This document shows positions 24,352 to 35,707 of a DNA stretch of 64,000 nucleotides, one piece after another. The stretch is from Linanthus parryae (taxonomy: Eukaryota; Streptophyta; Magnoliopsida; Ericales; Polemoniaceae): assembly GCA_023055425.1 (NCBI GenBank), contig JALGPY010000007.1:86577136-86641135 (forward strand), given 5' to 3'. Under the pieces are notes generated by a model, which worked only from the letters and a program-made list of their open reading frames with translations, was not told the DNA's origin and searched no databases. How positions within the stretch are numbered: position 1 is the first letter of the stretch; the number at the start of each line of letters is the position of its first letter. The position numbers were made by a program, and so were the translations under genes.

Positions 24352-24593
24352 CACAATCTTTTTGAACTTAATTCAAGACTTCTTTTCTTTTTGTCTAATA
24401 ATTACGCGAGTCCATGTTTGTTTGAAATAATGTGAATGAATGTTTATTTGAGATGAATGTTTATCTACTTAGATACTATCTAAGTAGATACATTTTAAGT
24501 ATACACGAATGGTCTTACTCAGGAAAACTGCTATTTATAAAGATAGGTTTAAATCTCGCGCATTTATGTTGTCTTGAGACAAACTGAGCCTCT
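24352..24593. other. Convergent 3' region with a perfect 14-bp hairpin
   Basis: After the end of the antisense gene there is AT-rich sequence and then TATCTACTTAGATA, one C, and its exact reverse complement (24462-24490). No ORF is seen. The hairpin uses the same CTATCT letters as the tandem repeats that follow. Confidence 0.55.
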
Positions 24594-24980
24594 CACTATT
24601 TAGACAGATAAACATGTATTCGCGTATTGCAGCTATCTGAACAGAGGCTTCGGGATAGGTTGCTATCTTAGACAGATAGGCTTTAGTTTGAACATTTCTG
24701 CTATCTAGACAGATAGGCTTATGTTTGCATATGGCTGCTATCTAGACATATAGGCTTTAATTTGCATATTGTTGCTATCTAAACAGAAAGGCTTTTATTC
24801 GTATATTGCTGTTATCCCGACATATAGGATTTGTTTGTATATTGCTGCTATCTGGACAGATAGGCTTATGTTTTCATATCGTTGCTATCTAGTCAAATAG
24901 GCTTATGTAGGATAGATCGCTATCTAGGCAGATAGGCTTACAAGACATGAATCAGTGCTATCTAGACATATAAGCTTACA
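24594..24980. repeat. Tat-2 hairpin minisatellite between pol and antisense gene
   Basis: About nine degenerate units of roughly 40 bp occur. Each has a core GCTATCTAGACAGATAGGCT that can fold on itself, joined by AT-rich spacers such as TATGTTTGCATATTG. The core is the reverse complement of the one at 51330-51604 in Tat-1, which fits the opposite orientation of the two elements. The spacers are different. Confidence 0.8.
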
Positions 24981-25093
24981 TTTGCGAAGTAGTTGACTAT
25001 TAGTCTTAAAGCAAATGATGCAAATGATTAAATGAAGCCAGCAGTAGATAAAAGAGCTCTCATATGGGAGAGTCATTATCATTAATTGAATCC

Positions 25094-26650
25094 TCATATT
25101 GGAGGATAAAATAAATATACAATGCAAATGGAAAGCAAAAGAGAAGGCTTGGGATAGTGCTTCTTAAGCCATCGCATGTTGATCGGGGTGGGAGTCGTCG
25201 CAGTCCCATGGCAACGTAGAATAGTGCAATAGCCGCTATCAAAGACGTATGTGACTTCAAAAGGTCCTTCCCAGTTTGCAGCGAACTTGGGATGAGCTGC
25301 TTCGCGCATGAAATGGTCGGACGCTCGGAGGACTAGATCTCCCACCGCGAAGTCTCGATGCTGGACAGCCTTGTTGTACACTCGAGAGATTCTCTCCTTA
25401 TACTTTGTATTTGTATTCTTGGCTTGTTCACGCTTCTCCTCAAGCAAAATGAGGTCGTGGTCAAGTTCATTATCATATAAGGCACTGAAGGCCAATCTTG
25501 CAGAATTAACCTTAAATTCAGCAGGCACAACTGCTTCAGCTCCATAACAAAGCAAAAATAGAGAGGTCCCTGTAGGAATCCTTGGTGATGTGCGATACGC
25601 CCATTGTACCAAAAGAATCTGCCCACTTCTTGTGATCATCCGTGACCATCTTGCTTAGAATCCTGAGAAGTGTACTGTTTGTAGCTTCTGCTTTCCCATT
25701 TCCTTTCGGGTAATAAGGCGTCGAGCATACCTGCCTCACATTGTATTCCATAAGCTTCGAGGCGACTTGACGATTAACAAAAGGCGTCCCATTATCAGAC
25801 AAGATCGTATTGGGGATCCCAAAGCGATAAATGATTTTCTCTTGGATGAACCTGACCACCGCCAATGCATTTGATGTCTTGAGGGGAACAACTTCCACCC
25901 ATTTCGTGAATTGCTTAGTTCCAGTTAATATGAACTGATTCCCATGCGATGCTGTACGAATGGGACCGATGAAGCCCAGGGACCAAGTGAGAAATGGCCA
26001 AGGGGTTCCCAATGCATGCAGATCAACTGCGGGAGCATGGACTAGTTTACAATTGAACTGGAATTGGTGGCATCTTCTGACCTTCGCGCGACAATCGGCC
26101 TCCATAGTTGGCTAGAAATAACCAACAGTCAGGAGCTGTCTACAAAGCTCTGCACCTCCTTGATGTTCCACTTGGTGAGACATTTCCTTAACTTCTTGCG
26201 TTTGTTGGCCACTCAAGCATCTGAGTAAGTTCCCTTCATGTCCCTTTCGTCATAGCAAATTTTCTTTTAGCACATAACGAGCTGACTTCCTCTTGAGCTT
26301 CTCAGCCTCTTTCTTGTCACTTCGAAAAATTTTGTTTTGCACATAGTCAATCAGAGGCTTCCTCCAATCTGCTTCATCATCGATCGCAGAAATTTCCTAA
26401 GAATCTTTCAAAAGTGCACATTTCTCGCAGCATCCTTATAAGGTCGCGACATATGATGAAATTTGTGGCCAATGAATTTCGTAACTATGCGCCTTCCTGT
26501 AGATAGGGACCTCATTTTCCCCGCAAGAATTCTGATGGATTTTATCTAGAAATGTTCGACCTTACTCCTCTGTGACACATCGCATCAAGATTCCTCCAGG
26601 CCCTTTGTAATAAAGCAGGTTGTCATGTATGCAGAACCCTTTTGTGGAAA
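25094..26650 (-). pseudogene. Tat-2 integrase
   Basis: Reading leftwards from 26650, the zinc-binding region (26260-26120) and then the catalytic core are readable. It includes FIGPIRTASHGNQF, NALAVVRFIQEKIIYRFGIP with LSDNGTPFVN, and QVCSTPYYPKGNGKAEATN (26105-25640). The C-terminal part is at 25640-25140, with LLCYGAEAVVPAE, the basic AYNKAVQHRDF-like stretch and the C-terminal FEVTYVFDSGYCTI ... INMRWLKKHYP. One frameshift near 25600 and stops upstream break it. The C-terminal end is followed by CATATG palindromes (25061-25105) shared with Tat-1. Confidence 0.85.
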
Positions 26651-26651
26651 C

Positions 26652-27300
26652 TCAACTTTCCTTACTTGTTCCTTCGTCCATTGCGCGCATGATGGTTTTC
26701 CTCCAATCTTCAGCTTCGACAAAATCATCCTCGCACAAATCCCTTATCAGAGAAGGAGTTGTTTTGACCTCAATAGAGATCTTCGCTGGACACTTATCTG
26801 AACTGATCTTCGACCTTAAAGTAGCCAGGGCATCTGCATGTCGATTTTCTGATCTAGGAGTGTGCTCATACTTGATGGATTCAAACCTTTTCACCATCTT
26901 CTGCACGATCGACATGTAGCTCAGCAAGTTCATTTATTTCAGACAGTATTCGCCCGAGGCATGTTTAACAATCAGCTTGGAATCTCCCATCACTATTAGG
27001 TTTTGCACTTCCAGAGCTTTGGCCACGAGGAGACCAGCAATCAAAGCCTCATATTCGGCTTCGTTGTTTGATACTGCAAAGGCAATCTTATTTGACATCT
27101 GGATAACTTCTCCATTGGGTTTGGTCAGTACGATTCTAGTTCCTCCTCCCGATCTTGTTGACGATCCATCAAAATGCAGCTTCCAATACAGTGACTCCAT
27201 TGCATATACTTCCAGCCCCTCGATATTTTCTTCCACCATAGACTCATAATTCTCATCCGGGAGTTGTGCCAATAGATCCGCCACCGCCAGATATTTGATG
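26652..27300 (-). pseudogene. Tat-2 second (archaeal-type) RNase H
   Basis: The frame at 27284-26934 holds LHFDGSSTRSGGG, NNEAEYEALIAGL and MGDSKLIV, which are the D, E and D residues of an RVT_3-type RNase H. The frame at 26933-26652 continues it with YEHTPRSENRHADALATL. A second RNase H after the usual one is a known mark of the Tat lineage. A single stop near 26934 separates the two parts. Confidence 0.88.
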
Positions 27301-28172
27301 GACTTTGGGCGCGCGCATGTTATATCTTACTATGATATAGTCATTTAGCCGATCTCCCATAGGGAGCAGAGTGTCCCAACAGGTATCGAATGGGATCACT
27401 TTTGGTTATGATCACAACTTTGTGGGATGCGAATTAATTCTTGTATTTTCCTAGAAAATGAATAAAGCAAGGCAGTGGCATTCAATATTTGTGTACCTGG
27501 ACTCGGTAGACTACACCACGCGCACGTAGTAGATGGGCCTCTCCTGTCCTTCAAATTCTTGAGCTAGCATAGCTCCAGTGGACTTCTTCAACGAGGTAAG
27601 GTATAAAAGCAGAGGCGATCCAAGCTGAGGTGCAATCATGACCCGTGGAGATGTCAACAGTTGCTTCAGCTTCTCGAACGCGACTTGGTGTTCTGCTGTC
27701 CAAGTCTACGTTTCATTCTTCTCAATTAGATTGCCAAAACAGAATGTCAATTCTGCCATTACTGGTATGAACCTTCGCATATAAAAGAGCTTTCCCAAGA
27801 ACGTCTTCAACGCACCCTGAGCTGAGGCACTGGAAGGATGCTAATAGCTGAGACCTTCGCGGGATCAGGCTCAATCCCATGACGATGGATCTCACATCCC
27901 AATAAATTCCCTGAGGTCACCCCGAACGCGCACTTCATAGGGTTCATCTTCAGTTGGAATCTTTTGCACCTTTCAAATACCTTCTTCAAATCCTTCAAGT
28001 GTTCCACCTTCTGCCTTGATTTGATGACTAGATCATCCACGTAAAATCCAACCTCTTGATGCAGCATATCATGAAAGAGTTCCATCATCGCACGTTGACA
28101 GGTCGCACCTGCATTCTTTAAGCCAAAGGGCATAACTGTGTAGTAGAACACTCCCACAGGTGTGACGAAAGA
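27301..28172 (-). pseudogene. Tat-2 reverse transcriptase (C-terminal half) and first RNase H
   Basis: The frame from 28172 to 27807 begins inside RT at SFVTPVGVFYY and contains VMPFGLKNAGATCQRAMM, the catalytic FYVDDLV and the NPMKCAFGV stretch. After a frame break near 27830 the thumb and first RNase H are readable in pieces to about 27310. The front half of RT, with the first catalytic Asp, is missing from this side because the LARD element inserted at 28173. Confidence 0.88.
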
Positions 28173-28706
28173 TGAAGTACCCCGTTATTTAGATACGGGT
28201 ATCTTATGAAATTATTGGGTGTTAATATAATATTATAAGTATTGGGTGTTAATATGTTATTTTATGATATTATTTGGTGTCAATATGACATTAGTATAAG
28301 TTTGGGTGTTAGTTGTTATTAATTAAAGAGTTAATTTTAATGTTATAAACTACCTAGGTGTTTTTATGTATTTTTCCTAAACATATATAGAGTCTTTTAT
28401 TTAAACTGGGGGATGCTACCTGTCTTTTACTAAAACTCAGGGGGTGAAAATGTCTTTTATCATAAACAGTGTCATCTTCTCCATCAACGGTCAGGAGAGT
28501 TTTCTCCTCCGACTCCATCGCCGCCCAAACACTACCACCGCCTAAAATCACCACCGAATTCACCAATACTCTTCCCAATAAACTCCTACTTCAGTACCCA
28601 ATCTTGCTCACCAAGAAAATCAATTTCGCCCAAAAAGCGGTTCGATTCGGAATCGCACAAATCAAAGTGGGTCTCCTCTTCCCGGTCGAATTTCTCACCT
28701 CTCCGC

Positions 28707-28716
28707 CTATATAAAC
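28707..28716 (+). promoter_or_regulatory. TATA box of the LARD 5' LTR
   Basis: CTATATAAAC follows TCTCCGC and is conserved in the 3' LTR at 63222. The GC-rich and CT-rich transcribed part begins about 40 bp downstream. Confidence 0.7.
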
Positions 28717-29066
28717 CATTGGAATCGAGAGCAATTCTCACACCAACATCACAGCTCGCAATCTCTCTCTCCGTCGAGCTCTCTCGCTTGCTCTCTCTCG
28801 TTTTCTGTTCGGGTCACTGGAAACCCAGCCGGGTCTGACCGAGCAGAGCCCTACCGGAGCTACGACCGAGCCTAGCTCGCCGTCCCGCCTCGCCCCATGT
28901 CCCGTCACCATCCGTCCTCTGTCCGGCTCCACCGTCGCTCGTCATCATCCCCGTCATCTTCTCCTCCAACGGGTAAACAACCCGATTGCCTCTCTTTTTA
29001 TTTTCTTTGCTTTATTTTGTCTTCTCTATTACTGTTAGTTCATATTAATGATTGGGAAGAAGGAGA

Positions 29067-29230
29067 ACAAGTGTGGGCTTGGCCTCGTGGTTAGATGTTA
29101 ACACTTAAGAGCCCGGGGTGTATGTGGGGGTTAATGTGGGGATTAGGTTCCAGGTTCGAATCTCACCGAAAGTGTATGTGGGGGTTAATGTGGGGGTTAG
29201 GTTCTAGGTTCGAATCTCACAAGAGGCGGT
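29067..29230 (+). repeat. tRNA-like (SINE-like) block with duplicated B box
   Basis: TTGGCCTCGTGG at 29079-29090 resembles a Pol III A box. GGTTCGAATCT at 29153-29163 matches the B box consensus GGTTCGANTC. A 54-bp direct duplication (29119-29172 and 29173-29226) gives a second B box at 29207-29217. The 3' LTR has only one copy (63668-63765). The A-to-B distance of about 74 bp is longer than usual. A SINE fossil in the ancestral LTR is the likely source. Confidence 0.5.
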
Positions 29231-29874
29231 TCTTATATTTATACAAGTTTAAAAATGATTTTTTTCACTTATCTTTACCCAAAAATAAAAGTGTAGAATA
29301 AGGGTGATAAAAGTACATTTCCCTATTTATTTTATATGCTAGAATAGGTTATTTTCTTCAAATAAATTTGATATTTCTTTTAAATAAAGTTAGTTAACTT
29401 GTAATATCTTCTCTTCTAAGTCCTGTTTGGATTATGAGAAACTACTATTAGAATAATAATTGTTTTTACGGTAAAATAATATGCTTCTCTACCCTAAATA
29501 ATAAACAATAGTTTAGTTAATCTTATAAGTTATATTTATAAACTATAGCTATGTCTTACAATAGTAAACTATAACCATTATAAATCGTGTTTTAATAATA
29601 GAAGTATTATCGTTAAAGGTTGGGGAAATAATAGGGGGTTGCCCTTGCAAGTACAAGTAGGATTTTGTTTGTGTTTGTTCTAGCAATATATTAATAGAAT
29701 ATTATAAATTATAGGTAACTAGCTCTTCGACAAAGGATACGTCGAATATTACGACTAGTTTTCTGTAACTGCTTTTTTTAGGTAAGTAAACATGACAGGC
29801 CTAGCGCCCTATCCTCTTTTCGTGTCAAATGATTTCCTTTTAACTTGTCTCAAAATGGATTTTATGTGGAAAGA

Positions 29875-30318
29875 TGTTGGAATTGTGCCCTAGAGGCAAT
29901 CAATTTAATGTAACAAATATGTGGATTTACAATTCATTATGTTATCGGTATAGAGATATGCTAACATGAATGAAGTCCTTAGAATATAAGTGTTATGCTC
30001 TTAAATATCCCTAGTCAATTATATTGATTAACAGGACAATCAACTATAGACTAGTATGGGTTGGATTGATATGGAGATATCACGATCCAACACATGGGTA
30101 TACATTAGGAGTAATGGCATACTGGATTGACCCATCTCCGATAAGGCTACATACAAGTTATGTAAAGTTACAAGTGCTTCTTGCGGTGACAACGGTATTG
30201 TCATCCTTAGACTTGAAGTCACTAGATCATCTAGTTGTGATATATTGTGTTTTGGTAGCGTCAAACGCTACACCGAGACTGGGTAGTCATAAAGGCACGT
30301 ATCAGACACAATATTATC
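29875..30318 (+). repeat. copia-3 5' LTR, truncated
   Basis: Similarity to the 3' LTR and to the first 450 bp of the copia-1 LTR stops near 30318, after ATCAGACACAA. About two thirds of the LTR is missing. Confidence 0.8.
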
Positions 30319-30329
30319 TTTATAGAAGT

Positions 30330-32810
30330 GTGGAGGATCTCAAGATGAAGACACTTATCCATGAACTAGAAAAAATGGATCATTATCATAATTTCTTGAT
30401 TGGACAAGAAAGCTCTCTATCATAATAAAGGACAGATTTTGTTCCATTTATTCTGATAAGCATTATTGTAATGCAATTTTTTCTAATGGATTGTATATCC
30501 TTGATCATGATAATTTCATCTATAACATTAATACCAAGAGATTTGCATATAATGATATGAACTTCACTTATCTTTAGCATTACCGTTTAGGCCACTTGAA
30601 TAAAAGATACATATCTAGAACTCCATATGGATGGATTTCTGGAACTCATTTGATTATTGAATCATATGAGACATGTAAAACTTATTTATTAAGCAAATAT
30701 ATGATCTTTTGGGAATCCTACATATTGATGTATGTAGGCCACTAAGCACAAATACTTAAGATGATTTTCAGTACTTCATCATATTTACTAATGGAATCAG
30801 AGAAATATGGATTTGTATATCTTATGAAGAAACAAATTAGAATTCTTTGAAGAGTTCACGGAATTCAAGAATGAAGTGGAGAACCAGCTTGGCAAAATTA
30901 TTAAGGCTCTACGATTGGGTCGTAGAGGAAAGTACTTGAGCCAAGAGTTTAACAGGCATCCATGGGAGTGTTGGATATGATCCAAACTCGCTCCACCTAG
31001 CACGCCACATGGGTTTGGCGTGTCTAAGAGGAGATTTCGGACCTTGTTGGACACGGTTCGGTCCATGATGAGTCAAACAGAACTTTCAGTTTACTTTTAA
31101 GGGGCTATGTTCTAATTACAGCAAATTTTGCCTTTAACCTTGTTCCATCTAAATCAATTATGAAAAACACCATATGAGATATGGAATAGGAAGTGTCCTA
31201 GTATGTCACTCATAAAGGATTTGGGTTATGAAGTTTATGTAAAGGCGTTTACAGATAAACTTGGACCCAAGTCGGATAAATGTTTTGTGGAATATCCTGA
31301 AAAGGATATTATTTCTACAATCAAATCGAGAACAAATTGTTTGTTACTCGAAACATTGTGTTTCTAGATAGAGATTGTCTCTAAAAGAAACAGTGGGAGG
31401 ACACTAGAACTTGAAGGAGTTCAAGAACCACAACAGAACATTGATCCTTATGATGAAACATGAGCAGGATCACAAGGTGTTGTGGAGAAACCTACTCAGA
31501 TAACACAAGAACCTCGTAGGTCAGGTAGGATACATCAAGGATCTAGAGAAATATGGATTTCTTATAATCCGGTGATATATTGCTCATAGATTCAGCCTAC
31601 AACCTATAAGACGCCCACGTGTGGGCCATACTCTCAGAAATGGCTTGGAGCTATGAGATACGATATGAAATCCATGTATACCAACAAAGTATAGACTTTG
31701 GTGGAACCACCTGAAAGGGTAGGACCCATAAGGTGCAAGTGGGTTATGAGGAAACCAACATGGATGATAATATGATTACTTTTAAGGGACAATTGGTTGG
31801 AAAGGGGTTTCATGTGAGTTCACAGTATAGACTATGACGAAATATTTCCGCAATTGTGATGCTTAAATCCATTTGAATCTTGCTTGTAGCAATCTGTCCA
31901 TAAACTGAGTCAAGCTTCTTGGATTTGGATTATTCGAATTGATTGTGCAATCAAAGAAGTTTGGTTCCATCAAAATTAAAGATGAGACTTGTGTTTACAA
32001 GAAGGTTAGTGGGAGCACAATTATGTTTCTGGTCTTGTATGTGGAGACATACTAATCATTGGGAATGATGTCCCTACTTGGAAATCTTACGTAGATTGAC
32101 TAGGGAATTAAATATTCAATGTTAGAATTAGGCAAAGCAACCTATGAAGATCTATTGAGATGGATCAAGATGGTTGTGAGGCTTAGGTCATTGTACATGA
32201 ATTGGCAAAGGTGTTGAAATGGTTCAACATGTATAGAATATGGATTCTACCTATGTAACATGGAATTAGTCTTTGGAAGACTAATTGTATTTCCAATTAG
32301 ATTGGGAAATGACCGTATGAATAAGATTCATGAGATACACCATGTTATGTACTACGCCAGACGTGTCATATTGCATGACACATAGATACCAGTCAAATAC
32401 GGGTGATAGGATAATTATCAAAATTATCCTTAAGTACTTGAGATGAACTAAATGATGAATTTTTGATATATGAAGGATAGGAAGAGTTTACTGTAAAGAG
32501 TTACAGTAATGCGAACTTCAACGTGACAAAGAAGATTTCCGATTATAGTCAAGTTTTATGTTTTGCACTAGTGGGAGGGATTGTGAGCTGGAAAGGTTCC
32601 TGGCAAGATTCAGTTGCCGATTCTATCGCAGAGGACTGAGTATATTAATGCATAAGATACACTTACTCAGAATATTCAATCTCAATCAAATTGTTAATGG
32701 AGGATATGTGAATATTTGCAAGATACCATCAGATGTCTCGCCCCTATGCTGTGTAAGTGTGGAGGGCAGCGCTAGATCAATAGGCATATGATGCAGGAGT
32801 ATGACTCTAG
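30330..32810 (+). pseudogene. copia-3 pol remnant
   Basis: Codons matching copia-1 appear in order but in changing frames. They include the pre-integrase region near 30500-30680 (TTAGGCCACTTG, where copia-1 reads RLGH), the integrase core near 30880-31080, RT near 31700-32250 (CTTGTATGTGGA... for the YVDD region near 32035, with a base missing) and RNase H near 32480-32810. Many stops and indels are present. No product can be made. Confidence 0.8.
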
Positions 32811-32824
32811 TGCAAGTGGGAGAC

Positions 32825-33589
32825 TGTTGGAATTGTGCCCTAGAGACAATCAATTTATTATGGAAAATATGTAGATTTCCGATTCATTCTGTTATCGATA
32901 TAGAGATATGCTAACATGAATGAAGTCCTTAGAATACAAGTGTCATATTCTTAAATTTCCATATTCAATTACATTTATTAATAGGACAATCAACTATAGA
33001 CTAGTATGGGGTTGGATTGATATGGAGATATCACAATCCAACACATGGGTACGCATTAGGAGTAATGGCATACTGGATTGACCCATCTCCGAGAAGGCTA
33101 CATACAAGTTATGTAAAGTCACAAGTACTTCTTGCGGTGACAACGGTATTGTCATCCTTAGACTTGAAGTCACTAGATCATCTAGTTGTGGAATATTGTG
33201 TTTTGGTAGAGTCAAACGCTACACCGTGGCTGGGTAGTCATAAGGGCATGTATCAGACACAACATGAAGCAAGCTTAGATATCGTAGTGATGTAGATAGA
33301 ATTTGTCCTTCCCACTAACGGGAGAAAATATCCTAGGGTCACTCCAGGGATAGTGCTTATAAAATGTCTGGCCAGAATCAAATAAATCAGTATGGGATAT
33401 TGATGTTATTTGCACGAATAAGGCTATCCCAGGATCGAGAAACTATGGATTTGATATACGAGTGTGACTTGTATGTCTCGTGTCCAATCCGGATATTGAG
33501 ACAAAGGGATGAGACAATTACTTGTACAAAGGTTGTCAAGATGACTATTCTATTAGTTGGCTAGAATGGATGTTTTGCTAGAAACCGCA
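32825..33589 (+). repeat. copia-3 3' LTR, truncated
   Basis: It starts directly after the PPT GCAAGTGGGAGAC. It follows copia-1 LTR sequence up to CTAGAAACCGC and then switches to LARD LTR sequence at about 33590. Confidence 0.85.
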
Positions 33590-33967
33590 ACTACTTATTG
33601 CTTTTCAGATTGTCTCATAGTCTGTTTACATGCTTGGGTGTTGCTCACTCAGTATTTCCGCTGACTTTGGAAACTTTGGTGTTCTCTTTTATTTTCTGAA
33701 CCATAGGTGTGTAGGATGGGAGCATAGCTTAGCAGGGACGCGAATCATCACTTAGACGATCAGTAACATCACACTTAGTTCTTAGAGCTTCTTTAGTATC
33801 ATTAAACTGTAGTTGGATTGTATGCCGGTGTTTGAGGCACAAGTTTGGAGTTTTAATAAAGTTATGTTTGGATTCTTTGTTTTAAACCACCTTGTATCCG
33901 GGTTTAATCTCGGGTATGGAGTAACATCCCCGGGCTTCCGGCTTGGTCATTTTGGGGGTGTTATAGT

Positions 33968-33979
33968 TGGTATCAGAGC
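33968..33979 (+). other. LARD PBS, initiator Met tRNA
   Basis: TGGTATCAGAGC stands two bases after the LTR end. It is the same type as in chromoviruses such as Tekay/Del. Confidence 0.9.
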
Positions 33980-34385
33980 TTGGCAATCTGAAAAGGAAAT
34001 CTAAAACCTATACGGAAGTTTAAAATGGACATAGGGAAAGAAATAAAATTTTACAAGACGTTGGGAATTTGGGTAGTCTTGAATAGGACTATTATGTGTA
34101 AGTTTTTAGGAAATAGGCTTAGTAAGCGAGTATTCCCGCCCACCCTCTCCTAGATAAGAGCTTTGGCCTACCCGATTAGCTAAGTATTTGGGTTTGAAGT
34201 TTTAATTGGGGTTTGGGTTATGTGTCTATTATTTGGGTAATAAAAAGCCAGGATTTGTTTTTGAAAGACTCGTGTGATCGAAAATGGAAGTTTTGGGAGT
34301 ATGTACTTATTCCATAAGGGCAATCATTTTGGTTTATATTTTGTGGAGTAAGATAAAATACTTATGTAGTTGTTTCTTTTTGTAG
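33980..34385 (+). other. LARD leader, no gene seen
   Basis: This is about 400 bases of non-coding leader. It ends with TTTCTTTTTGTAG, which looks like a 3' splice site placed directly before the ORF. Confidence 0.4.
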
Positions 34386-34894
34386 GTGGCTAGAACTAAG
34401 AGAACCGCAAGGAAACGTGATACGCCAGTTGAGACCCACCCAGTCGTAACTCCATGGACGGAGGGCGAGACCTACCTACTTTTTGTGATCGCGTACTCCA
34501 GTATTGTGAGGATAAGTTTGGTAAGATGGAATTTACTCTATACCGGAATATTACTTTCCAAGCTTACTACATGGTGAAGGCTCTACCTATGAGGCCATTA
34601 TTTAGGGAGATCATCGCAAAGTATATCAGTATTATGGCTAGGTTCAATAGATTAAACTATTAAGACTACTTCTACCAAGGTGAATAGATGGTGGATGCCA
34701 AATTTATGTGCAAGTTGTTGATGGAGGCTCATGGTCAATAGAAAAGTAACATGGTGATCGTAATAGATGAGGTTGAGGAAGACCCTAGCGAGAACATTGC
34801 GATTGAGGAAGAACCTATTGAGAATGATGAGTACGAGGATAACCCTAGGGAAGACATGAAATCGGAAGAAAGTGTGAATAACTACGAGAAGTAG
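34386..34894 (+). pseudogene. Short LARD ORF with an H3-tail-like N-terminus
   Basis: Codons from 34386 read (V/M)ARTKRTARKRDTPVE. The first codon is GTG, where an ATG is expected. A frame change near 34455 is needed to reach the next readable part (CDRVLQYCEDKF ... RNITFQAYYMVKALP, to 34661). After stops at about 34661 and 34687 the frame continues into an acidic tail (EVEEDPSENIAIEEEP, to 34893). The total is roughly 165 codons. No zinc knuckle or pol motif follows. It may be a shortened gag or a gene special to this family. The first ten residues differ from the histone H3 N-terminus at one position. Confidence 0.45.
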
Positions 34895-34895
34895 A

Positions 34896-35702
34896 CATAT
34901 AGGCTCCTTTGATTTCTTAGACTTTTAGTGATTTTTGAAGTTCTTGTTTGGAATAAGGCCATGAGGCCAAACATTAGTTTGAGGTTTCTTAGAATGATTT
35001 TGCAAAGCCACTAAAATGATTTATTAGTAAGTTGCGTAGGTTAATTTTGCTTTCATGATGAAGGATAATACTTATGAGGATCCGTTTTAGAATATAATAA
35101 GTTTTTGTTTTATTGAGTTGGAGTATGGTTTGAAGTTGATGTTGTATTGAACGAGAGAAATTTGATTTTTGGTAGTGTTTGAATTCGTGCATCGTATGGT
35201 ATTTGGTGTAGCAGACGTGTTTTAATGTTGAATTATTTTTCTCAGAATTTTTCACAAATATCAAACATGTTCAGGTATCTTCCACAAAAATTTCAGCCCC
35301 AAATAAAGTCTTGAGACTTAGATACGAATTTTCAAAGTTCGTTGTTTGGTAGTAGAGTTACACAATGACGAGCTATAGTATTTTTTATTTTTACCTACCT
35401 TCGAGATCTTGGACGAGTATCAATTTTTTTTAATGGGGATTAGTAGACACATAGGGCAATATTTGGGGTGAAAGCCTAACCATTTTGAAGAAGTTAAAGT
35501 TGATCTAAGACCTGGTAAAGTTGAAGTCTCTGTTCTGGTGGTCTGTGACAACAACTGTGCTATTCTCTGCATAACTTGAGTTCTATACTTTATTTTGAGT
35601 TGATTCTTTTTTATTGTGAAAGTAGACTCATAGAAGTTGTTTCAAACAAAAATTCGTAATCTTTACTTGCCCGATTGATCACTTTTCTAATTTTCAAAGA
35701 AA
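34896..35702 (+). other. LARD internal non-coding sequence, left part
   Basis: This is about 800 bases, AT-rich, with no supported gene. It ends at the Tat-1 target duplication CATGA (35703-35707). Confidence 0.5.
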
Positions 35703-35707
35703 CATGA

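Larger units (their letters stand above)
18702..28172 (-). mobile_element. Tat-2: 3' half of a Tat-lineage Ty3/gypsy element
   Basis: On the minus strand the order from right to left is RT (28172), RNase H, a second RNase H, integrase (to about 25100), tandem hairpin repeats, an antisense PMD gene (on the plus strand), a PPT and the 3' LTR. The RT frame is readable up to the last base before the LARD LTR at 28173, so the break there is an insertion and not decay. The 5' LTR, PBS, gag and protease are expected beyond the right edge of the window. The candidate left target duplication is AGGTG at 18697-18701. Confidence 0.9.
29875..33589 (+). mobile_element. copia-3: decayed Ty1/copia element
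   Basis: The 5' LTR (29875-30318) and the 3' LTR (32825-33589) both start TGTTGGAATTGTGCCCTAGAG and share long blocks with copia-1. The ends of both LTRs, the PBS, gag and protease are deleted. The internal part (about 30330-32810) reads as a heavily broken pol. No target duplication can be seen because the right LTR end is lost. It is a sister subfamily of copia-1 and copia-2. Confidence 0.85.
28173..33965 (+). repeat. LARD 5' LTR, split by copia-3
   Basis: The LTR's own sequence is 28173-29874 plus about 33590-33965, close to 2.1 kb. It ends GGGGGTGTTATA just before the PBS, so the usual CA end appears changed to TA. It contains a TATA box (28707), a pyrimidine and GC-rich transcribed region (28760-28975), a tRNA-like block (29067-29230) and an AT-rich stretch (29280-29870) with no gene. 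Confidence 0.8.

Noticed and set aside
24594..24980. Regularly spaced palindromic repeats that look CRISPR-like
   Set aside because: The spacers are themselves repeats, there are no cas genes and the context is a plant retrotransposon. It is a minisatellite.
29416..29480. CTGTTTGGATTATGAGAAACTA, like a MITE start (also near 63952)
   Set aside because: No matching inverted end or target duplication could be found downstream.
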